Shown here: positions 1-6,700 of the stretch, piece after piece | How the letters are laid out: each line of letters starts with the position of its first letter | Numbering within the stretch: position 1 is the first letter of the stretch | NCBI GenBank assembly: GCA_002433465.1 | Contig: DJIE01000135.1 | Location: 1,034-10,165, forward strand | Length of the DNA stretch: 9,132 nucleotides | Direction: 5' to 3' | Source: Salinisphaera sp. UBA6602 | GTDB taxonomy: Bacteria > Pseudomonadota > Gammaproteobacteria > Nevskiales > Salinisphaeraceae | The notes under the pieces: model-generated | Seen by the model: only the letters and a program-made list of their open reading frames with translations | What the model was told of the DNA's origin: nothing | Databases searched by the model: none | Program-made: the position numbers and the translations under genes

Positions 1-3
1 GAA

Positions 4-36
4 CGGCCACAGGCCGGTGGAGTCTAGTATCGACTC
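4..36 (-). other. Small inverted repeats just downstream of the rhodopsin gene
   Basis: Two short dyads follow the rhodopsin stop: CGGCC-N3-GGCCG at 4-16 and GAGTC-N7-GACTC at 20-36. The first could be the stem of a terminator on the minus strand, but the window ends three bases beyond it, so no T tract can be seen. Confidence 0.25.
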
Positions 37-45
37 GCGATCGCC

Positions 46-723
46 TCAGGCAATTTGTGCCTGTTGTACGGAGCGGATCACCATGAAGCCGAAGCCGACC
101 TTGGCCGTGACATCGAGAATCACATAGGCCACGCCTTCAGTGCCCACGCTCAAGATTTCCATGCCACTGCTGCCGAGCAGCCAAACAAACGGATAGACCA
201 CCCAGAGCACGGTCAGCAGGCCGGCGAGGCGGTCGTAGGCTCCGCCGTAAGGGCTATCTTCTGCCACCTTGCGTAGCGGGCCCCAGATGATGCCCAGCAC
301 CGCAAGGAACGCGACCATGCTGATGAACCACCAGATGTATTTATCGGCACCGCCAACCAGATCGCCGACCAGGCCAGTGGCAATCATGTAGATATCGGCT
401 AACACCAGCGCAGCCACCAGCCCAGCGAGCGCGGCGATGCGACGCGAGGCGACCATGGCCAGGCTGATCAGCAACAAGGGCGTGGTGATCACCCAGTCGA
501 TATAGCGGGCAAAGAACACCGGGCCGCCGTCGATGTCCACGGCGCCGTAGCCCCGTGCCATGGCGAAATAGTTGGCAAAGGCAACGAAGACGATCGCCAT
601 CGCGACCACGCCGTGATGGCGCTCGGAGGCGGGCACGCTCCGGTTCATCGCAAAGAATGCAATGCCGCCAACCAGCATTGCGATCCAGCCAATTTGAAAT
701 GTGAGTTGGGTGAGTTCCGACAT
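46..723 (-). CDS. Microbial (type I) rhodopsin, bacteriorhodopsin-like with a D-T-S motif; probable light-driven proton pump
   Basis: A 225-residue seven-helix retinal protein of the inner membrane. Helix C (about 68-91) contains R73, Y74, D76, W77, T80 and S87, matching bacteriorhodopsin R82, Y83, D85, W86, T89 and D96. Helix F (162-184) has W174, Y177, P178 and W181. Helix G (192-217) has counter-ion D204 and the retinal Schiff-base lysine K208 in LDVTAKVGFG. D110 in helix D and E196 match bacteriorhodopsin D115 and E204. The proton acceptor is therefore present, while the cytoplasmic donor is serine and the T46 equivalent is A41. Eubacterial pumps with Asp-Thr-Gly in these positions are known (for example in Pantoea), so outward proton pumping is the likely role, with a slow photocycle possible. 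L84 at the L93 position suggests green absorption (inference). The start at 723 is set by AAGGAG seven bases upstream; an in-frame ATG at 771 lacks this and adds a non-membrane tail. No transducer or retinal-synthesis gene is adjacent, and sensory function is not excluded. Confidence 0.95.
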   Translation of the reverse strand: MSELTQLTFQIGWIAMLVGGIAFFAMNRSVPASERHHGVVAMAIVFVAFANYFAMARGYGAVDIDGGPVFFARYIDWVITTPLLLISLAMVASRRIAALAGLVAALVLADIYMIATGLVGDLVGGADKYIWWFISMVAFLAVLGIIWGPLRKVAEDSPYGGAYDRLAGLLTVLWVVYPFVWLLGSSGMEILSVGTEGVAYVILDVTAKVGFGFMVIRSVQQAQIA

Positions 724-725
724 AA

Positions 726-741
726 TTGCACTCCTTTGCAA
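726..741 (-). promoter_or_regulatory. Rhodopsin ribosome-binding site displayed in a hairpin loop
   Basis: The Shine-Dalgarno AAGGAG (minus strand, 736-731) lies seven bases before the ATG at 723. It exactly fills the six-base loop of a small inverted repeat with arms TTGCA and TGCAA. The 5-bp stem is weak, so it may simply present the site to the ribosome. The ribosome-binding call is secure; the functional hairpin is inference. Confidence 0.7.
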
Positions 742-993
742 CGTACCTTTAAGAAAGTAAAAACGTGGCAACTCGGGTATTCACCCAACGGTGCCCTCGT
801 GTCTGCGTATGTACCATACAACTTTAAGAGAAAAATAAAAACACCGAGGCGATAGTAATTATCGCGGGAAGCGGCCGATAAATTACGTTTGGTACGGATA
901 TTTGGCGCAGCAGGGCCTGGCCACAAGTCCGTCTAGCGTTCTTGCGGTAATGCTTTGTACGTTCGCCAATTGGGCAAGCCGATGTGGCGATTT
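742..993 (-). promoter_or_regulatory. A+T-richer leader upstream of the rhodopsin with two dyad symmetries
   Basis: This gap between the recD stop and the rhodopsin ribosome-binding site is visibly richer in A+T than the rec genes and probably carries the rhodopsin promoter. Two dyads stand out: GTATG-N3-CATAC at 807-819 and GCGATA-N5-TATCGC at 849-865. The second contains GATAAT on the minus strand, a fair -10 hexamer, but no good -35 lies 16-18 bases upstream. The dyads could be operators, possibly for a light-responsive MerR-type (LitR/CarH) regulator, but no recognised box is present and none is encoded here. No convincing rho-independent terminator follows recD, so read-through from the rec operon is possible. 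Confidence 0.4.
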
Positions 994-2910
994 CTACTTT
1001 TGCGCTCTATGCACTACGCGTGCGGCGATCCCGGAGATGCGGTTAACGCGACGATTTAACGCACGCTGCAAGGCAGATCGTTCAGCGAACACCAGCAAAC
1101 GCTGCCGAGTGCGCGTCAGCCCGGTATAGAACAGCTCTCGCGTCAACACCGGTACGTCGTAATCCGGCAGCACGAGGGTGACGGCATCGAACTCCGAGCC
1201 CTGGCTCTTGTGAATCGTCATTGCGTACACGCTGTCGTGCGCCGGTAGTGCGCTGGGCAGGAATGCGCGCAGGCCGTTATCGCCCTCGAACCAGACCCTG
1301 AGTTGCCCGTCTGTGTTTCTGAGCGCAATACCCACATCGCCGTTATAGAGCCCGGTTTTGTAGTCGTTTCGTCTGACCATGACGGGGCGGCCGTGGTACC
1401 AGGGCTCGATTGGATTGAAGTCGAAGCGGCGGGCGAGGCGTTCGGTGATGCCGGCGTTGATGGTTTCGCTGCCGGCGGGGCCCTGGCGTACGGCGGTGAG
1501 CACGGATTGTTGGCCGAGTTGGGCCAGGGCGAGTGTTGGGCCGGTGGCCTCGCAAAGCGTGGCGTAATCGTCGGCCAGATCGTTCATGAGTTGGCTGATG
1601 GCGCGGGCATCTGACCGGTCGTGATAGGCGAGGTCGTCGTGGCCGGCGTTGAGCAGAGCTTGTGTAGCGTCGACGTCGCCCGCGTTCACGGCGGCGGCGA
1701 GTTGGCCAATGGTGCTGTCGGCGTTGAAGCGGCGGCTGGTTTGTAGCGTGACGACGTGATCGGCCAGGGCGTGGTTGGCGGCTTGCATGGGCTGGGCAAG
1801 CAGGTCGCCGGCGGCGGTTTGCTGGTCTTCAGTGAAGCGGTTCACCCCGGCGTTGGCACAGATTTCCGCGAGCACGGAGCCGGATTCGACCGAGGCCAGC
1901 TGGTAGCGGTCGCCGAGTAGGATCAGCCGGGCGTCATCGCGTATCGCGTCCGCGAGCTTGGTCATCATGGGTAGGTCCACCATCGAGGCTTCGTCGACGA
2001 TGACCACGTCATACGGCAGCGGGTTGTCGGCGTTGAAGCGGGCGCGGGTGGTGGCGCCGGTCAGGCCGAGCAGGCGGTGCAACGTGCGGGCGGTTTGCGG
2101 TACGTGTTCTTCCACGCGCTGTTTGTCGAAGGTTGCGTCCGCGCCCATGTCGTCAAGGCCGTTGCGTACGGATTCGAGCATGCGTGCGGCGGCCTTGCCG
2201 GTAGGCGCGGCCAGTGCGATCAGCGGCGGTGTCTGTTCCTCGCGAAGCGCGGCTTCGATGAGCACGCGCAGCAGGCGAACGATGCTGTAGGTCTTGCCCG
2301 TGCCGGGGCCGCCGGAGATCACGGTGAAGTGGTGGCGCAGGGCGGCGAAGGCGGCCACGGCCTGCCAGTTGGTAGCGTTCGGATTGGCGGCGTCGGCTGC
2401 GAACAGGCCGTTGCCGGGTTTGAGCGCGTCGACGTTCACGGGGTTCGGCTCGGCAGCCATCAGCGTGCTCAGACGTTCGGCAAGCTTGGTTTCGTAGGCG
2501 TGATAGCGCTGGAGATAGAGGCGGCCGTTTTCCAGCACGAGCGGGCGGGTAGGCGTGTCGTCGCCCGCATCGCCGTCGATTACGGTCACCAGATCGCTGG
2601 CGGTGAGCGCCTCTCGCAGGCCGGCTTGATTGGCGGCGCTCATCAACGCCGTCGGGATCTGATCCAGGGCGAGGCAGGTATGGCCTTGTGCCACGGCCCA
2701 ACTCGCCAGCGCGAACGCCCGGGCTACGAGCCGGTCGGCGCCGTGGCGGCGGGCCCAGTCGGCCAGGGCCAGATCGAGATCCGACAGGTTTGCTTCTTCG
2801 GCGGCTTCGGGCCTTGCGGACTCTGGCGCGTCGGCTGGCTTTGCCGGCTTGGCCGGTTCAGCTGGGGCCGGCTCGTCAGCGAACAGGTCGCCTGTACGGG
2901 AATCGTTCAT
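994..2910 (-). CDS. recD: RecBCD enzyme subunit RecD (5'-3' DNA helicase)
   Basis: A 638-residue SF1B helicase, the fast 5'-3' motor of the RecBCD complex (E. coli RecD is about 608 residues). Motifs in order: Walker A GGPGTGKT at 200-207, Ia APTGKAA at 235-241, TLHRLLG at 276-282, Walker B VIVDEASMVD at 303-312, motif III LLGDRYQLASV at 331-341, motif IV LQTSRRF at 389-395, motif V AMTIHKSQGSEFD at 563-575 and motif VI FYTGLTRTRQRL at 594-605. All appear intact. Residues 11-40 are a Pro/Ala/Glu-rich low-complexity segment ahead of the RecB-contacting N-terminal domain. The ATG at 2910 overlaps the TGA of an upstream frame (ATGA), but there is no clear Shine-Dalgarno. It is separated from recB by an 859-bp repeat block, which is unusual because these genes normally abut; coupling of RecD synthesis to RecB may therefore be altered. 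Confidence 0.97.
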   Translation of the reverse strand: MNDSRTGDLFADEPAPAEPAKPAKPADAPESARPEAAEEANLSDLDLALADWARRHGADRLVARAFALASWAVAQGHTCLALDQIPTALMSAANQAGLREALTASDLVTVIDGDAGDDTPTRPLVLENGRLYLQRYHAYETKLAERLSTLMAAEPNPVNVDALKPGNGLFAADAANPNATNWQAVAAFAALRHHFTVISGGPGTGKTYSIVRLLRVLIEAALREEQTPPLIALAAPTGKAAARMLESVRNGLDDMGADATFDKQRVEEHVPQTARTLHRLLGLTGATTRARFNADNPLPYDVVIVDEASMVDLPMMTKLADAIRDDARLILLGDRYQLASVESGSVLAEICANAGVNRFTEDQQTAAGDLLAQPMQAANHALADHVVTLQTSRRFNADSTIGQLAAAVNAGDVDATQALLNAGHDDLAYHDRSDARAISQLMNDLADDYATLCEATGPTLALAQLGQQSVLTAVRQGPAGSETINAGITERLARRFDFNPIEPWYHGRPVMVRRNDYKTGLYNGDVGIALRNTDGQLRVWFEGDNGLRAFLPSALPAHDSVYAMTIHKSQGSEFDAVTLVLPDYDVPVLTRELFYTGLTRTRQRLLVFAERSALQRALNRRVNRISGIAARVVHRAQK

Positions 2911-3773
2911 CGGCGGGCTTGTTGGGGTTGTCGACGCAGGCTGGTTCGGGCCTGCGTCGCGTTGCGATCGACCGTGGGGGTGAAGTTTGGCTTGGGGTTT
3001 CGCACTGATGTGCGAGGTACTTCTCTTTGCTTGTCCAAAGAGAAGTACCCAAGAGAAAAGACACCCTGTCTTGCGCCGATGCTTTGCATCGGTTCCCTCC
3101 CATCACGAATCGCGAGCGGGACGGCCGGAAACTCGCTGACGCTCAGACACCCGGCCGTCTTATTCCGCTCGTGCTCCGCGCTGCTCGGCGCTGCGCCTAA
3201 GGGGCCCGAATACAGACAAGCTCGCGGGCGCTCGCTCAAGGTCACGGCTTTTGTAGGTCCGATTAGCCAAGGGCGTAATCCGACAAGAACGTAACCAACT
3301 GCCCCGATTCCGGCGTGTAGTCGTAGCGACTCGACGCTATGGGCTAGGCGCCTGTATTGGGTCCCGTATGGAGCGAACGAGAAGCACAGGGCCGAAGGGC
3401 GCTCGGCGCACTGCGCCGATGTGGCCAGCCTGTTTGAGGATCGCCAAAGCGATCCGAGTTCTGGCCACACCCTTCGGCCCGCGCATCGCAGTGGTTCGGC
3501 GCGCAGCGCCGACGCGTAACCCGGGTGTCTTTTCCTTTGCCTACTTTCGTTTGGACAAGCAAACGAAAGTCGGTCGCGCATCAGCGCGAAACCAGAGGCC
3601 TGACCCATTCGTGAGTACAGACAGGCGTCTGTTTCACGCCGTGACTCACCGTCCGCCGTAGCTCGTGAGCTGCGGTTTTCTCGGGGGTGAGCGCGGGGCG
3701 CGACGGCGGAATGTCGGCTTACGGCCTGCGGCCTAAGCCGACCTACGCCAATTACGTGCGGTTGCGTGCTCAT
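2907..3773 (-). CDS. Doubtful 288-codon open frame through the repeat block
   Basis: A stop-free frame begins at the ATG overlapping the recB stop (ATGA, 3773) and ends at the TGA overlapping the recD start (ATGA, 2907). Its peptide is Arg/Ser/Ala-rich, has no recognisable domain or membrane segment, and is made from the translated hairpin repeats (for example VFSLGYFSLDKQREV near its C-terminus). There is no Shine-Dalgarno beyond what recB supplies. I regard it as a by-product of GC-rich repeats. It is listed because ribosomes finishing recB could in principle run through it to recD. Confidence 0.12.
   Translation of the reverse strand: MSTQPHVIGVGRLRPQAVSRHSAVAPRAHPRENRSSRATADGESRRETDACLYSRMGQASGFALMRDRLSFACPNESRQRKRHPGYASALRAEPLRCAGRRVWPELGSLWRSSNRLATSAQCAERPSALCFSFAPYGTQYRRLAHSVESLRLHAGIGAVGYVLVGLRPWLIGPTKAVTLSERPRACLYSGPLGAAPSSAEHERNKTAGCLSVSEFPAVPLAIRDGREPMQSIGARQGVFSLGYFSLDKQREVPRTSVRNPKPNFTPTVDRNATQARTSLRRQPQQARR
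2932..2959 (-). repeat. 10-bp hairpin 21 bases upstream of the recD start
   Basis: Perfect 10-bp inverted repeat CGACGCAGGC / GCCTGCGTCG with an 8-base loop. It would form in the recD leader RNA immediately before the start codon. No T tract follows on either strand, so it is not an intrinsic terminator. It may influence ribosome access at a start that has no obvious Shine-Dalgarno (inference). Confidence 0.5.
2996..3158 (-). repeat. Composite four-hairpin repeat, copy A (minus strand)
   Basis: Reading on the minus strand: H0, arms ACGGCCGG/CCGGCCGT (3158-3121) enclosing CTGAG...GAGTT; H1, CCGATGC-N3-GCATCGG (3092-3076); nine bases; then a 71-nt core (3066-2996) starting GGGTGTCTTTTC. The core carries H2, a perfect 14-bp stem with loop GACAAG (3049-3016), directly followed by H3, TCGCAC-ATCA-GTGCGA (3015-3000), and ends GAAACC. 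The same order, spacing and loops recur in copy B at 3420-3593 on the opposite strand. The cores are 56/71 identical with no gaps, and six base pairs change in a compensatory way. Confidence 0.85.
3251..3286 (+). repeat. REP-like palindrome 1
   Basis: Element of the form GTAGGTC-S-G-M-TTAG...CGTAA-K-CCGACA. The arms (3257-3265 and 3276-3284) pair 8 of 9 bases. It is in the same family as the element at 3712-3746 but on the opposite strand, with an A-T pair here where the other has C-G. Such palindromes are typical of REP sequences mobilised by RAYT transposases; no RAYT gene is in the window. Confidence 0.65.
3389..3480. repeat. Large branched inverted repeat around H0 of copy B
   Basis: Outer 11-bp arms GGGCCGAAGGG (3389-3399) and CCCTTCGGCCC (3470-3480) enclose a side hairpin CGGCGC-N3-GCGCCG (3404-3418), the 9-bp H0 stem (3420-3428 with 3461-3469) and the inner GGATCGC-N4-GCGATCC (3438-3455). 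The whole can fold as one Y-shaped structure. The outer arms have no counterpart in copy A. Confidence 0.7.
3420..3593 (+). repeat. Composite four-hairpin repeat, copy B (plus strand)
   Basis: On the plus strand: H0, arms TGTGGCCAG/CTGGCCACA (3420-3469) enclosing TTGAG, an inner 7-bp hairpin (3438-3455) and GAGTT; H1, TCGGCGC-N3-GCGCCGA (3496-3512); ten bases; then the 71-nt core (3523-3593) starting GGGTGTCTTTTC. H2 (3540-3573) is a 14-pair stem with one T.C mismatch and loop GACAAG; H3 (3574-3589) is TCGCGC-ATCA-GCGCGA. It lies head to head with copy A, their H0 ends separated by 261 bases. A core frame would read GVFSFAYFRLDKQTKV, but its differences from copy A are mostly amino-acid-changing, arguing against a protein. 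Confidence 0.85.
3611..3710. repeat. Nested hairpins between repeat copy B and REP-like palindrome 2
   Basis: Two adjoining dyads. The first has outer arms GTGAGT/ACTCAC (3611-3616, 3644-3649) around an inner ACAGAC-N4-GTCTGT (3617-3632). The second has 8-bp arms TCCGCCGT (3652-3659) and ACGGCGGA (3703-3710) with a 43-base interior that itself contains AGCTC/GAGCT. Both are directly readable; their function is unknown. Confidence 0.55.
3712..3746 (-). repeat. REP-like palindrome 2, just downstream of recB
   Basis: Arms GTCGGCTTA and TAAGCCGAC pair perfectly, and the stem continues through GGCC/GGCC past one bulged base to a 3-base TGC loop. It starts 23 bases after the recB stop and would form a strong RNA hairpin there, so it could stabilise the recB end of the message or reduce read-through into recD (inference). 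No T tract makes it a classic terminator. Confidence 0.7.
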
Positions 3774-6700
3774 GCCGTCATACCTTGATCCGCCGGTTCG
3801 GCATCGAACAAGGCGTCCAGCGCTTCCACCAGTTCGACCGGCGGTTTATCGATAAACACGCCAGAGCTGGTTTTGCCGTCCATTGCTCGTACGAACAGAT
3901 ACTGCACCCCGCCCAGGTGCCGGGCCGCGTCGTAGGCGTCGCCCAGCGCCTGGCGTAGATGGCGGTGCAGGGCGACGGTGTAGATCAGGTATTGCAGGTC
4001 GTAGTGGGCCCGGCCGATGGCGCGTTCGAGGCCGGCCGCGTTGTAGGCGGCCGGCGTGTCGCCGAGGCGGTTGGTCTTGTAGTCGAGCACGTAATAGGCG
4101 CCGTCGTTTTCGACCACCAGATCGATGAAGCCCTGCATCAGCCCGTAGAGCGTTTGCTGCGGGGCGCCGCCGAGCGCGGCGGGCAGGTAGCCGGCCTCGC
4201 GCAGCAGCTCGACCAGCGCGCCGAGGCGGTTGCCGCGCAGGCGCAGCATGAACTCCATTTCCGCGAGCGTCTGGCGCGGGTTCAGCTCGGCCAACGGGCC
4301 GAGCTCCGGCAGCGGGGTATGCACGGTACGCGCGATGAGGGCGGCGGTGTCGTCGATACGCGGGTCGCGTTCTTCCTCGCCGATGAGGCCGTATTGGCGC
4401 AGCGTCTTGAGCAGAAAGTCGCGCTGGTCCTCGTCGAGAGGCGCGCCGGGCGCGGGCCAGGTGCCGCGCTGCGTATTGCCTACCCATTCTTCGAGCACGT
4501 CGTGCACCGCCGAGCCGAAGCGCACGCCGGACAGCCGTTCGTCCAGTTTGGGCAGGGTGCCTTCGGGGTCTGCTTCGAGCGTCTCGACCGCGGCGCTGGC
4601 CAGTTCGTCATCGGCGCCGGCTTCGGGCAGTTCGGCGGGGCGGTTGTCTGCCGGGGCATGGGCCAGCCGAGAGAAGCTGTAGGTAGACCAGCGCGGGCGC
4701 GGCGTGGGCAGGTCGCTGCGCGCGTCAGCGAGCGTATCGGCGGCCGCCGGGGCCCGGCGTTCGACGTCCGGGGCGGCGCTTTCCGCGTCCACCGTTTCAA
4801 GCGTTATGGGCAGGTCGGCGGCGAGCTGTTCCAGGGCGGCGTCGGCGCTTTGTTCACCGCGGGCGAGCAGGCTGGCCAGGGCGCTGCCGCGGGTTGTGGG
4901 CGCGTCACGCCAGCCCGCCACCAGGGCCTGTTCGGCACGGGTCAGGGCTACGTAGAGCAGGCGCAACGCTTCCGAACGGGCTTCCAGCACGGCCTGTTCG
5001 CGGTGGGCGTCGTCGTCGCCCACGAGGTCGATCAGCGCATGGCCGTTGTCGTCGTGAAAGATCAGCGGCGGCTTATCCGGCGCGCCGGCCGTGCCCAGCC
5101 ATAGCGCGAACGGCATGAACACGATCGGGTACTGCAGCCCCTTGGCCGCGTGCACGGTGGTAATGCGTACCAGATCGGCGTCGGATTCCAGCCGTAGCTG
5201 GCTGTCGTCGTCCACCGCGCTCGCCGTGCCTTCGACAGCGGCTGCGATGCGTTCGTCCAGCCAGCGCACGACGCTGGCCATGCCGAAGCATTCGGCCTCG
5301 GCGTTGGCGAGCAGTTCGCCCAGCTGCAGGTAATTGCTCATGCGCCGTTCGCCGTCGGTGAGCGCCAGCAGGGCCGGCGCACAGTCCACGAACAGCCGCT
5401 CCAGCGCGGTGAGTACGCCGCGACTGGCCCAGGCTTCGTGCAGCACATGAAAGCGCTCGATGGCCTGTTGCATCGCGTGGTCGTCGTCGGCCAGCGCGAT
5501 GAGATCGGCCAGGCGCTTGCCGATGAGCGCAGTGGGCTGGGCGGCGCGTACGGCCATGGCATCGTCCGGCGCGGCCATGGCCCGCAGCACCAGACGCAGG
5601 TCGTCGGCTTCTTCGCTGGCGAATACCGAATCGCGGTGTTGGCAGACGGCCATGATGCCCTTGGCGGCGAGCGCGGCCTGGATGGACGTGGCCTCGCCAT
5701 GGTTGTTGACGAGCACGGCGATATCGCGCGGCGCGATGGCTTGTTCTATTCCGGTGGCGTATTGCCAGCGCGTGCTGCCGTCGAGCAGGCCGGCGACGGC
5801 GGCCACGGTGTGGTCGATGAGCAGTGGCCGGTCTTCGCTCTTGGTGCCCTTGCCGCCGTTCAGCTGCCAGACGGTGAGCGCCGAGAGTTCCTGGCCGTTG
5901 CCGTCGACGATGCGTTTGTCGTTCGCGGCGCGCCCGGCGTCGACGTGCGGAAAATCGATGTCCTCGACCAGAAACGGCGCACCGTCCGGCACGCAATACA
6001 GGGCTTCGATGGCATCGAGCACCTGCTGGGTAGAGCGGAAGTTGGTGGTGAGCGTATAGCGGGCCTCGTCGGCGGCCCGGGCCGCGGCGAGGTAGGCATA
6101 GATATCGCCGCCGCGAAAGCCGTAGATGGCCTGCTTGGGGTCGCCGATGAGCAGCAGCGCGCCGCGCTCGCGCGGTGTGTGCAGATAGATACGCGACAGG
6201 CTGGCGTACTGGAGTGGGTCGGTATCCTGGAATTCGTCCACCAGCGCATAGGGCCAGCGTGCATGCAGGGCGTCGGCGAGCGTGGCGCCGGTGCCGGGCG
6301 TGTGCAGCGCCGCGTGCAGGGCCGCGATGAGGTCGTCAAAGCTGTACTGGCGGCGTTCGATCTTGCGTTGCGCCGCGCGGTCCCGCACGGCACGGGCGGC
6401 CGCTTCGATAGCCACCAGCCGGGCCAGCGGCTGCAGCTCGGCCAGAACGGGCAACACGGCGAGTTCGGCCAGCGGTTCGGCAAACGCCTGATGTTTGGCG
6501 GCCTTCTTGAACTGCGGCGCGGGCGTAGCCAGTGCTCGCAGCCATTCCGGCAGCGCCGGCACCGAGCCCGCGGCAATAGCGTCCTGAATCCGCTGGTCCA
6601 GCGCCGCGAGTTCGGCGTCGATATCGTCGATCGTCGTCAGGCTTTTATAGAGCGCGCCGCTTTTAAGCAGGGCGTCGGCTTCAAGCGCCTCGATCAGCGT

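Larger units (their letters stand above)
2911..3769. repeat. Structured repeat block inserted between recB and recD
   Basis: These 859 bases hold no recognisable gene but are dense with inverted repeats: two copies of a four-hairpin composite element, two REP-like palindromes and several further nested hairpins (each listed separately). Minor hairpins not listed elsewhere include AGTCG-TAG-CGACT at 3319-3331. Content resembles intergenic repeats scattered through many gammaproteobacterial genomes (from memory, not checked). Its limits coincide with an ATGA at the recB stop (3773-3770) and an ATGA at the recD start (2910-2907), which could be a 4-bp duplication flanking an 863-bp insertion or a coincidence of two start/stop overlaps. 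Confidence 0.75.

Noticed and set aside
724..771. Rhodopsin start at the upstream ATG (771)
   Set aside because: The extra 16 residues overlap the ribosome-binding site of the ATG at 723, which has ideal spacing and gives the usual family N-terminus.
3016..3049. H2 hairpin as a rho-independent terminator for recB or recD
   Set aside because: No T tract follows the stem on either strand; the T-rich stretch lies on the wrong side of the hairpin.
2077..3294. 405-codon plus-strand open frame opposite recD and the repeat block
   Set aside because: It is antisense to recD, which has every helicase motif. Its product is low-complexity Gly/Arg/Ala-rich with no domain; long antisense frames are expected at this GC content.
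3523..3593. A small protein encoded by the repeat cores (GVFS..YF.LDKQ frame)
   Set aside because: Between the two copies most codon changes are amino-acid-changing while the stems are preserved by paired changes, so the conserved object is the hairpin.
2911..3769. CRISPR array or insertion sequence in the recB-recD gap
   Set aside because: Repeats are two diverged inverted copies and not regularly spaced direct repeats, and no transposase or its remnants can be read in any frame.
3959..5104. Long plus-strand frame opposite the 3' part of recB (and similar ones at 5438-6709 and 7323-8645)
   Set aside because: These lie wholly over intact recB or EEP coding sequence, have no recognisable domain or ribosome-binding site, and look like codon-bias shadows.
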